Source: Acidimicrobiaceae bacterium (GTDB lineage Bacteria > Actinomycetota > Acidimicrobiia > Acidimicrobiales > Palsa-688). Taken from it: DNA of 5,554 nt. The notes beneath the pieces are model-generated. The model saw only the letters and a program-made list of their open reading frames with translations, was not told where the DNA came from and did no database searches. Every line of letters starts with the position of its first letter. Positions within the stretch are counted from its first letter, which is position 1. The stretch spans positions 1-5,554 of the forward strand of contig JAUTXM010000458.1 of NCBI GenBank assembly GCA_030838025.1, written 5' to 3'. Shown here in pieces: positions 1-5,355 of this stretch. The position numbers and the translations under genes were made by a program.

Positions 1-1
1 C

Positions 2-103
2 GTCGGGGTCGGCACCAACGGACGAGTGTCATTCAACGTCCCCGCCGCCTGCACCGGCACCATCCAAGTCGTCGCCGACATCCAAGGCTGGTACGCCACC
101 TGA
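2..103 (+). CDS. C-terminal tail of a probable secreted/cell-wall protein (5' end outside window)
   Basis: The frame is open from the left edge and ends at TGA 101-103, giving 33 residues. The last residues read VVADIQGWYAT. A beta-strand-rich ending of the form N..G.v.f.v....Gt..vvaDv.GwY is common at the C-terminus of large secreted or surface actinobacterial proteins, and this matches it well. Codon choice is typical for a high-GC genome, with mostly G or C at third positions. Only the tail is present, so neither the rest of the domain architecture nor a signal peptide can be seen. It reads toward the decayed region and probably marks the last intact host gene on this side. The function beyond an extracytoplasmic location is not known. 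Confidence 0.6.
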   Translation, partial: VGVGTNGRVSFNVPAACTGTIQVVADIQGWYAT

Positions 104-402
104 ACCCATCCAGGCCCGGCAAGTCCCGAGTAGCAGCCGGCAACACTGGCGTCGTCAGCCGCCTCGCGGCGCCCCCGACCCCTGGCCAAAGCGTCAGGGC
201 CGCTCGACTGCTGAGGCGGCCTACCAGGGACAAGCTGCTCCCGTCGTCCCGATCGGCGGGACACAGGCGATTGGGGCTCCGCGTCGGCGCTCCCGCCTCG
301 GCAGCCGCCCCATATGGGGTTCCCAGCAGCGGCGCAATTTCCGTTGTTAGCGGTTCCCGACACTGGCTCGAGGTCGATGTGGGCGAGGACTCCCTGACCG
401 AC
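104..402. other. Gene-free stretch, no supported feature
   Basis: No reading frame here has the look of a protein. Long open frames exist on both strands, but they are rich in Arg, Pro and Ser in the way that out-of-frame GC-rich DNA is, and they carry no recognisable motif. There is a short GC stem (GCCGC, CTC, GCGGC) near 158-170 with no following T tract, so I do not call a terminator. One copy of a 15-bp direct repeat lies near the right edge, at 385-399. Confidence 0.4.
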
Positions 403-490
403 TTACTTCGGCGCCCGATCGGAGACGGCTTGCGCGAGTCGTGCAGCAAGGTCATCGGTGCTCGTCTCGGGCCTGGAGGACTCCCTGACC
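385..490. repeat. 15-bp direct repeat, two copies
   Basis: GAGGACTCCCTGACC occurs at 385-399 and again at 476-490, 91 bases apart. One copy is inside the downstream half of the decayed minus-strand gene and the other lies just past that gene's stop. This may be a small duplication or a recombination scar. No function is claimed. Confidence 0.5.
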
Positions 491-795
491 TCGTCAAGGG
501 CGCTTTGTGGACCTTCGCTGAAGGCCCGACCGTGGGGGAAGTTGAACGTGAGGAAGCCGTCGATTCATTTCCCGACTGCGTACCTCGACGGCCATTGGGA
601 CAGGCCAGCGGCCAGCACGACAGCGACTGATCCCAGCCAGCGCACTTCGGCTTCAGATGCATCAGCCGCGAGGTCCGGTATTCGGGATAGAAGCTGGTCG
701 ATGAACGACGCGATTGCGGTGCCGTCGCGGTACAACACGGGCGACCCGTCGACCGACCGTAACTCAAACCGGACGGGGCTCCCAGCGCCGGCACC
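403..795 (-). pseudogene. Decayed gene of unknown function with an in-frame stop
   Basis: Read on the minus strand, this frame runs from just after a TGA (796-798) to a TAA at 403-405 and is interrupted once by TGA at 565-567. Both halves look like real protein in the same frame. The upstream half contains VLYRDGTAIASFIDQLLSRI and a hydrophobic helix near VRWLGSVAVVLAAGLSQW. The downstream half begins IDGFLTFNFPHGRAF and ends in a charged amphipathic helix, DDLAARLAQAV. A single TGG-to-TGA change would join them into about 130 residues. No good start codon lies between 795 and the first conserved-looking residues, so the 5' end is probably lost or frameshifted, possibly from the frame of the neighbouring recombinase remnant. 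I do not recognise the family. Overlapping plus-strand frames are less protein-like. Confidence 0.4.
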
Positions 796-911
796 TCATC
801 TGCGTCGGCGGGTGGGTCGGCTTCGGCCACGGCGCGGCCGACGGCTTCTGGTCCGGGTCGGGCGTAGCGTTCCAGGGAGCGGACGGAGGCGTGTCGGGAC
901 CGGGTCAACGC
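780..911 (-). pseudogene. Tyrosine recombinase C-terminal remnant
   Basis: The minus-strand frame contains RHASVRSLERYARPGPEAV. The His lies near 891-893 and the Tyr near 864-866. The nine-residue step from His to Tyr matches the GH...Y box that ends the catalytic domain of tyrosine recombinases, with Tyr as the nucleophile. The tail that follows (RAVAEADPP) resembles the short C-terminal helix of actinobacterial integrases. Nothing upstream of about 911 continues the family: the core-binding domain and the first catalytic Arg are missing, and that DNA instead encodes the Tn3 transposase tail on the other strand. No stop directly ends the frame, which suggests a frameshift near 780-800. This is a truncated, inactive relic. 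The family call is good; the exact limits are approximate. Confidence 0.6.
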
Positions 912-1105
912 CATCGTCCTGTTCAACACCCGCTACATGGACCGGGCCGTCAACTATGTCGGGGACCACGGTCGCACGATCGACGACGACCTCGAACGCC
1001 TATCCCCCGTTGGTCGGAGAGCACCACGGCCGGTACTCATTCAACCTCCAAGACGCAGTCCGCACCGGACAACTCCGTCCCTTCCCCCAGCCCAAGTCCC
1101 GATGA
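868..1105 (+). pseudogene. tnpA: Tn3-family transposase (TnpA) C-terminal remnant, frameshifted
   Basis: Two adjacent frames together give a recognisable Tn3-family TnpA C-terminus. The first, from about 868, includes RVNAIVLFNTRYMDRAVNYV and then DDDLERLSP. The second continues LVGEHHGRYSF and ends at TGA 1103-1105. The two frames join at a run of five C (1004-1008): removing one C restores ...LSPLVGEH..., the usual order in this family. The segment that normally reads like EHINxLGRYSF is here EHHGRYSF, about three residues short, so there is a second lesion. Tn3 transposases are about 1,000 residues long and this piece keeps roughly 80. The catalytic domain is absent, no 38-bp terminal inverted repeat was seen after the stop, and the remnant cannot be active. 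Confidence 0.75.
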
Positions 1106-1369
1106 AGTCTTCGTTCCATTGATACGGGAAGGCCAAGACGGCGACGCTCTTCATGGCCGCGCAGTCTCGGGCGCGGCGATGAAACGACCGGAACTTGTTG
1201 TACCCAGGATCTCTGGGGTGTCCGTTCGCGGGTGCACCCTCATAGATTGCACGCTCCGAGGCGATGGCAGTCGGTCGACGAGCAGTGTGGACCAAATGCC
1301 CGGGCTTCGCGTAGGTCCCGGAGCCGATCGACGAACCAAACGAGATAATGGAACGTCGGTAGGTCCTGC
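1106..1369. other. Gene-free stretch between Tn3 remnant and hxlR-type gene
   Basis: No gene can be supported. Open frames cross it on both strands, but none shows a family motif or a consistent third-position G/C bias. A minus-strand stretch near 1255-1365 reads weakly like protein (TFHYLVWFVDRLRDLREARAF) before a TGA, and may be a further relic. No terminal inverted repeat of a Tn3-type element was recognised. Confidence 0.35.
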
Positions 1370-1729
1370 TCAGGAGGCGGCCCGGACGGGTCGGGCAGCC
1401 GCCCACCTTCGCACCATGTCCAAGATGGTGCCGAGGCCTTCGCCGTCGGTGGTCAAGGAGTAGGTGCTGGTGATTGGCGGCCCCGCGTCGACGGTGCGTC
1501 GCACGAGCCCCGCGGCTTCGAGTTCACGGAGGCGCTCACTCATCATGCGTCGCGACACCCCGGGGACGGCGCCTTCGAGTTCGCTGAAGCGGGCCGGCCC
1601 GCCCGCCAGCGCCGTGAGTAGGCGAAGCGCCCATCGCGATTCGAGTACTTCGAGAGCGGCGCAGGTGTCGGCATCGAGTCGTCGGTCGGTCCCGAGAGCC
1701 GCCCTTGACGATTGGCGGTTACGTGTCAT
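1370..1729 (-). CDS. HxlR-family winged-helix transcriptional regulator
   Basis: This is a 119-residue protein, the usual length for a single-domain HxlR regulator, which binds DNA as a dimer. It has the family layout: a conserved Cys at 23 (DADTCAALEVLESRWAL), a first helix around SRWALRLLTAL, the turn and helix RFSELEGAVPGVSRRMMSERL (about 47-67), then LRELEAAGLVRRTV and a wing ending in TYSLT (about 79-93). The Cys near the N-terminus occupies the position of the redox-sensing Cys in some family members such as HypR; a sensing role here is only possible. The ATG (complement of 1727-1729) is chosen because the motifs begin soon after it. It diverges from the transposase operon across a short spacer holding an inverted repeat, a plausible shared operator. 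It is intact, unlike the genes to its left. Whether it is cargo of the element or host DNA cannot be told. Confidence 0.88.
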   Translation of the reverse strand: MTRNRQSSRAALGTDRRLDADTCAALEVLESRWALRLLTALAGGPARFSELEGAVPGVSRRMMSERLRELEAAGLVRRTVDAGPPITSTYSLTTDGEGLGTILDMVRRWAAARPVRAAS

Positions 1730-1732
1730 AAC
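1705..1732 (+). promoter_or_regulatory. Possible sigma70-type promoter for the transposase operon
   Basis: TTGACG at 1705-1710 resembles a -35 box, and CATAAC at 1727-1732, 16 bases later, resembles a -10 box. It lies inside the first codons of the divergent HxlR gene and just before the inverted repeat, so a repressor bound there could block it. This is called by eye from consensus only. Confidence 0.35.
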
Positions 1733-1773
1733 GTCGTTCGCTATCCTTACTGGAGGCTGAGAGTGAACGACGT
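1731..1773. repeat. Imperfect inverted repeat between hxlR-type gene and transposase operon (candidate operator or transposon-end site)
   Basis: ACGTCGTTCGCTATC (1731-1745) is repeated in inverse orientation at 1759-1773, which reads ACGTCGTTCACTCTC on the minus strand. This gives 13 of 15 matches, including a perfect outer 9 bp, with a 13-base spacer. It spans the space between the two divergent start regions. HxlR regulators commonly bind such dyads near their own genes. Transposase-binding repeats at a transposon end could look similar. Confidence 0.45.
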
Positions 1774-1798
1774 AACTCTACCGGCGCGGTCCCGGTGA
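1763..1798 (+). CDS. Short leader ORF (11 codons) coupled to the transposase start
   Basis: GTG 1763-1765 is preceded by GGAGG (1752-1756) at good Shine-Dalgarno spacing and opens an 11-codon frame (VNDVTLPARSR) ending at TGA 1796-1798. That stop overlaps the GTG at 1795 that begins the transposase, which has no clear Shine-Dalgarno of its own. The leader may therefore feed ribosomes to the transposase. Alternatively, it is the true N-terminus of the transposase, separated by a one-base shift. Neither can be settled from the sequence. Confidence 0.3.
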   Translation: MNDVTLPARSR

Positions 1799-3261
1799 AC
1801 GGGGCAGGCGAGGCAGCGGAGGGTCGGCGCTGCGCACTTGAGCGCATCAAGGCGGCTCAGGCGGCCGGCGACGCCGTGGCTCCACTGGTGTCCTCGGCGG
1901 CGCAGGCGTTGGGGGTGGCGCCTAGGACGGTGTGGCGGTGGCTCAAGCAGGGCCTCCCCGGCCAGTTCCCCTCGAAGGCATGGAAACCGTCGGAGGACGA
2001 CGTGGACTGCTATGTGCGCTGGAAGGGCAACGCAGCCAGCGCGTGGCGAGAACGGAGGGGCGCGTCGGCGGACGTACCGGCGCTGCGTACCTTCCAGGAT
2101 GCGATCGCCCGGAAGCTGGGCCCGGGGGATCGGGCGGTGCTGCGAGACGGCGTCGAGGGCCGCCGGCGTCATCAGGTGTACCTCCGGTGGGAGCCCGAGG
2201 CCCGCAACCAGCTGTGGGAGACCGACCACAAGCAGATGGACATCGAGGTGCTGTTCCCCAGGGCCGCCAAGCCGCGTCAGCCGTGGACGACCATGTTCCT
2301 GGACGGTTTCTCCCGCGCCGTCATGGGCTGGGCCATCTCCGACTATCCGTCGTCGGCCAGCGTGCTTGCAGCATTCGGCGATGCCGTCCGTGTCGACGAC
2401 GTGCGTGGCCCCTTCGGTGGCCTGCCCGCCACGCTGCGTCCCGACGGCGGCCTGGAGTTCGCGGCCGAGGTGATAAGTGAGGCGTGCGGGCTGCTCGGGG
2501 TGCACCTGCTGCCGACTCCGCCGTACAGCCCCAACCTGAAAGGCAAGATCGAGCGGCTGCACGCCACCATGGTCACGGGGCTGCTGGCCGAATTGCCGCA
2601 CTTCACCGGGGGGCCTCGCGACGCGGCCGGCAGGCTGTGGGGCAGCGGGATGCCACTTCTCGGTCTCGCGGAGTTGGTGGAACGCTTCGACCGCTGGGTG
2701 ACCTGGTACAACACCGAGTGCCCGCACAGTGAGCTGGGAGGCCAGACCCCCCTGCAGCGCTGGTGCCAGGACGCCACGCCGCTACGCGTCGTCGCCGACG
2801 CCGAGCTGCGCTGGACGCTACTCAGCGAGAAGGAACGCAAGGTCCACACCTCAGGGGTGTCGTTCGGCGGGTTGAACTACATCGCCCCCGAGCTCAACGG
2901 GCTGGTGGGCGAGGTGGTCGCGGTCCGCTACCGGCCCCATGACCGCCGGACGATCGAAATCTTCCGCGACGGCGAGCATCTTTGCACTGCGAAACCGCAG
3001 GGCGCCCTCAGCGACGAGGATCGGGCTTCGGTGCTGGAACGGCGTCGCGCTGACGCCGCCGACCAGGCCAACCGTCAACGCCGGGCGTCCCGCAAGGCCC
3101 GAATCCGGTACTCGCCGGGCACCGCTTCGACCCCGGTTGAAGACGCGACGGTCGTTTCGGTTCGTGAGGCGGCAAACGAACGCTCGGCCGCCGACGCCGA
3201 CAGACTGGGTCGCGCCGCGAGAGCCGACCTGCTCGACCTGCCGAGCAGTCGGCGTCGGTGA
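1795..3261 (+). CDS. DDE integrase/transposase of the MuA/TniA/TnsB type
   Basis: This 488-residue protein carries out DNA strand transfer in Mu/Tn5053/Tn7-like transposition. An N-terminal helix-turn-helix lies at about 33-53 (AAQALGVAPRTVWRWLKQGL) and probably binds the element ends. The rve catalytic core spans about 135-310. Its acidic triad is D144 (WETDHKQMD), D216 (LRPDGG) and E253 (KGKIERLH); the second and third are 37 residues apart, close to the DDE norm. A Mu-type C-terminal beta-barrel follows at about 345-400 (VSFGGLNYIAPELNGLVGE). The tail from about 418 is charged and probably flexible; in TnsB and MuA such tails contact the partner ATPase. The GTG start has no obvious Shine-Dalgarno and sits on the stop of a leader ORF. 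The stop overlaps the ATPase start. All catalytic residues are present and no frameshift is seen, so the gene looks intact. No TnsA-like endonuclease is encoded upstream. Confidence 0.92.
   Translation: MNGAGEAAEGRRCALERIKAAQAAGDAVAPLVSSAAQALGVAPRTVWRWLKQGLPGQFPSKAWKPSEDDVDCYVRWKGNAASAWRERRGASADVPALRTFQDAIARKLGPGDRAVLRDGVEGRRRHQVYLRWEPEARNQLWETDHKQMDIEVLFPRAAKPRQPWTTMFLDGFSRAVMGWAISDYPSSASVLAAFGDAVRVDDVRGPFGGLPATLRPDGGLEFAAEVISEACGLLGVHLLPTPPYSPNLKGKIERLHATMVTGLLAELPHFTGGPRDAAGRLWGSGMPLLGLAELVERFDRWVTWYNTECPHSELGGQTPLQRWCQDATPLRVVADAELRWTLLSEKERKVHTSGVSFGGLNYIAPELNGLVGEVVAVRYRPHDRRTIEIFRDGEHLCTAKPQGALSDEDRASVLERRRADAADQANRQRRASRKARIRYSPGTASTPVEDATVVSVREAANERSAADADRLGRAARADLLDLPSSRRR
3224..3252 (+). 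promoter_or_regulatory. Stem-loop just upstream of the ATPase start codon
   Basis: CTGCTCG (3229-3235) pairs perfectly with CGAGCAG (3242-3248) around a six-base loop. The stem extends by four more pairs, CCGA (3224-3227) with TCGG (3249-3252), past one bulged C. It ends five bases before the GTG at 3258, where a ribosome binding site would lie. It could hold back independent initiation, so that ATPase synthesis depends on ribosomes finishing the transposase. It also encodes the last transposase residues, and chance in GC-rich DNA is possible. Confidence 0.35.
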
Positions 3262-4010
3262 TGCCGCGACATTTCCTGGACCTCGCCGACGCGGCAACCG
3301 TCAATACCGACTCGATGGCGCTGACCCGGCGAGCCGTCGCTGACATCGCCGCAAACCGCGCCTTGGGCGTGGTTCATGGCGCCGCCGGGTTGGGCAAGAC
3401 GTTCGCGGTGGAATCGGCGGTGGCCGCCCTCGGCGGAGGGTGGGAGCCGCTGTGGCTGGCGTTCTCGTCCCGGCCGACCATGCGTCTCATCGCCAGCGAG
3501 CTCTTCGCGGCGATGACGGGCAGCCACGAGCAGCGGGACCGTTTCAAGCTGACCCGGTTGGTCAAAGCCGAGCTGGCTTTACGGCCCCGTCTGATCGTGA
3601 TCGACGAAGCGCAGAACCTGAACCGGGAATGCATCGAGTTCGTCCGCCACCTCGGCGAGGACGACCAGCGCCAGTGTGGAACCGTGCTCGTGGGTGGCGA
3701 CGGCTGCTGGGAGGTGCTGGCGCGGGAGCCGATGCTGCGTTCCCGGCTCTTCAGAAGGGTCGTGTTCAGCCCGTTGAACGCCGACCAGGTCCTCGACGTC
3801 GTCCGCCAGTACCACCGGATCTACCACGGCATCGAAGACGACCTGATCCTGTTCGTCGACGCCTACTGCGGGCACGGCAACTTCCGGAACTGGGCCGCGT
3901 TCACCCTGACCGCGGTCGGGCTGTGTGCCGAGACGGGCCGCGTGCGCCTGGACGAGCAGATCGCCCGCAACGCCTTCACCTTGCTCGGCGGAGGCGTCGG
4001 TGCCGCCTGA
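3258..4010 (+). CDS. AAA+ ATPase of the TniB/TnsC/MuB type (transposition regulator)
   Basis: This 250-residue protein is expected to bind ATP and target DNA and to direct the DDE integrase to its target, as MuB, TniB and TnsC do. Walker A is GAAGLGKT at 41-48. Walker B is LIVIDEAQNL at 112-121 with the acidic pair D116/E117. A sensor-1-like strand is TVLVGGD (142-148), and candidate arginine-finger residues lie in MLRSRLFRR (159-167). The C-terminal part (about 174-245) is a helical lid. The start is GTG 3258 or ATG 3261, which overlap the transposase TGA (3259-3261), so translation is coupled. The length is near that of compact TniB/IstB-like proteins and well short of Tn7 TnsC. IstB-type helpers are the main alternative, but the MuA/TniA-type partner and the further downstream genes favour a TniB/TnsC role. 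The gene appears intact. Confidence 0.9.
   Translation: MMPRHFLDLADAATVNTDSMALTRRAVADIAANRALGVVHGAAGLGKTFAVESAVAALGGGWEPLWLAFSSRPTMRLIASELFAAMTGSHEQRDRFKLTRLVKAELALRPRLIVIDEAQNLNRECIEFVRHLGEDDQRQCGTVLVGGDGCWEVLAREPMLRSRLFRRVVFSPLNADQVLDVVRQYHRIYHGIEDDLILFVDAYCGHGNFRNWAAFTLTAVGLCAETGRVRLDEQIARNAFTLLGGGVGAA
3990..3994 (+). promoter_or_regulatory. Ribosome binding site deciding the start of the third gene
   Basis: GGAGG at 3990-3994 lies five bases before GTG 4000. This supports GTG 4000 over the further upstream in-frame start at 3925, which would overlap the ATPase gene by 86 bases. Confidence 0.6.
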
Positions 4011-5355
4011 CTCCAAAATCCGAGTCGTCGTCGACCCGACCGACAACCCGAACCTGGGCGCCGAAGTGACCCGGCGGGCCGATCCACCCGGCGCCGTCGT
4101 CGTGGTCCGCCCCGTCCCCGGCGTCACCAGGCTGGCCGAGCTGGCAGCCGACGTGCTCATCGGGATGGGCAAACGCTTCGACGCCCTCACCAGGGAAAAG
4201 AAAGGCGCCGACGCATCGCGGCTCGCCCAACTATGGCTGCAGGCCGAAGCGACCCGGCACGTCCTGATCATCGACGCGCCGCGGCTTCCCGCCGTGCTGT
4301 GGTCCGACCTCCCGTCTCTGGCCCCGAGCACAGGACTGCAGATCTGGCTGGTCGGACCGGCGCCCCCAAACCCCGACCAGGCCGGCGCTATCGGGCATCG
4401 AGCCTGCGTCGGCGTGCCAGAGCTACTCAAAGCGCTCCCGGCGCCGCCCCCCGCCAAACCCGAAGACATAGGCGTCGAAGGCCCCATCCCAGACGACAAC
4501 TTCCTCACGTTCAGGGCCAGCTGCTGGGACCTACTGCCAGCCGAGCGGTTCCAAGTCGTCGACCGCGTGTACCGAGACACCAACTGGGAGACGTGCCACG
4601 CGCTCCGCAAGCTTCGTCTGTCCCAACTCCAAAACGGCAGCGCGATCGTCGAGCACCTCCGGAAACTTGTAGCGACCTCGAGCGGGCCGACCGAGACGCT
4701 GATCCGCTTCCGTGCGGCCCAAGCGGCGTTCTTCACCCGTGGAATCCTCGTCAACCTGGTACCGATCACCCCGGGAATACACGCGGTGCCCCCACCCGAC
4801 CTCCAGAGACAGCAAGAACCAATGTTCCTGGTCCGGGCGCACCTTCAGGGCCTCGTACCCCTGGCCCCCGACAGCGAGATCGTTCACTCATTGGGCCTCA
4901 CCCGGACCATCGCGACCAGGCTGCGCCGGCTGGTCACCCCCGAACTCGTCGCCGCCTTTGCGATCGCGGCGGCCCACCCTGACCTGGACCCCTCACACCT
5001 CGTCATCGACTCCATCCGCAGGGGAGGGACGACGATCAAGGTCGGCACAAAAAAGCTCCCGATTCCCGACTACGGGCGGGCCCTCATCGAAGTTCACCGG
5101 CTCGACCGTCTCCGCTCCGGCGCGAACCGCGGCGACCCGCTGTTCATCAACAATCGGGGCAGAGCCGCCAAAACGGCGCTGGTCAGAACCAGGATCGACA
5201 AGGCCCGCGCCCTTGCCGGCGTCGTCGACACCCACGACGCGCTCACCCCACAATGGGACACCGTCGGCCTCCGGGGATGGGCCGTCGTCATCTCCGACGC
5301 CTGGCCAGAACCGCCCAAATTCAATGATCTCAGTCACGACCTTACGCCTCGCTGA
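4000..5355 (+). CDS. Probable transposon accessory protein: degenerate P-loop-like plus tyrosine-recombinase-like domains
   Basis: This is a 451-residue protein with no certain family. The N-terminal part (about 5-125) has the rhythm of a P-loop domain but lacks its key residues. GAVVVVRPVPGVTRLAELAA (31-50) sits where a Walker A would be but has no GKT, and RHVLIIDAPRL (86-96) resembles a Walker B without the Glu. IWLVGP (115-120) is like sensor 1. A Pro-rich linker (about 145-165) leads to a helical middle. The segment at about 300-410 (LVIDSIRRGGTTIKVGTKKL, then IPDYGRALIEVHRLDRL and DPLFINNRGRAAK) resembles the beta-hairpin and helices of a tyrosine recombinase catalytic domain. No HxxR box or nucleophilic Tyr follows, so catalysis is unlikely. 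It overlaps the ATPase gene by 11 bases and the next gene by 32. By position it may replace TniQ/TnsD as a target-binding adaptor; this is inference. Confidence 0.7.
   Translation: MPPDSKIRVVVDPTDNPNLGAEVTRRADPPGAVVVVRPVPGVTRLAELAADVLIGMGKRFDALTREKKGADASRLAQLWLQAEATRHVLIIDAPRLPAVLWSDLPSLAPSTGLQIWLVGPAPPNPDQAGAIGHRACVGVPELLKALPAPPPAKPEDIGVEGPIPDDNFLTFRASCWDLLPAERFQVVDRVYRDTNWETCHALRKLRLSQLQNGSAIVEHLRKLVATSSGPTETLIRFRAAQAAFFTRGILVNLVPITPGIHAVPPPDLQRQQEPMFLVRAHLQGLVPLAPDSEIVHSLGLTRTIATRLRRLVTPELVAAFAIAAAHPDLDPSHLVIDSIRRGGTTIKVGTKKLPIPDYGRALIEVHRLDRLRSGANRGDPLFINNRGRAAKTALVRTRIDKARALAGVVDTHDALTPQWDTVGLRGWAVVISDAWPEPPKFNDLSHDLTPR

Noticed and set aside
271..630. Plus-strand open frame of 119 codons starting at TTG
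   Set aside because: Parts read plausibly, but it overlaps a more protein-like minus-strand frame, has a weak start and no recognisable motif.
33..929. Long minus-strand open frame of 298 codons
   Set aside because: Only its first part (about 780-911) matches a protein family. The rest is low-complexity Arg/Ser/Pro sequence typical of a shadow frame, so I did not call it as one gene.
1106..1200. Tn3-type 38-bp terminal inverted repeat after the TnpA stub
   Set aside because: I looked for a GGGG-type end shortly after the stop and saw none.
1041..1406. Minus-strand open frame of 121 codons downstream of the HxlR gene
   Set aside because: It overlaps the HxlR C-terminus and the antisense of the Tn3 stub, and no family pattern is visible.
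714..1463. Plus-strand open frame of 249 codons
   Set aside because: It runs across the Tn3 remnant in the wrong frame and into the antisense of the HxlR gene. It has no motif and mixed third-position use.
1747..2727. Minus-strand open frame of 326 codons
   Set aside because: It is antisense to the DDE integrase with its intact triad. Its His/Gln/Arg-rich content is typical of a complement frame.
3579..4769. Minus-strand open frame of 396 codons
   Set aside because: It lies antisense to the ATPase and third gene, which have clear motifs, Shine-Dalgarno support and coupled starts. Its composition is that of a shadow.
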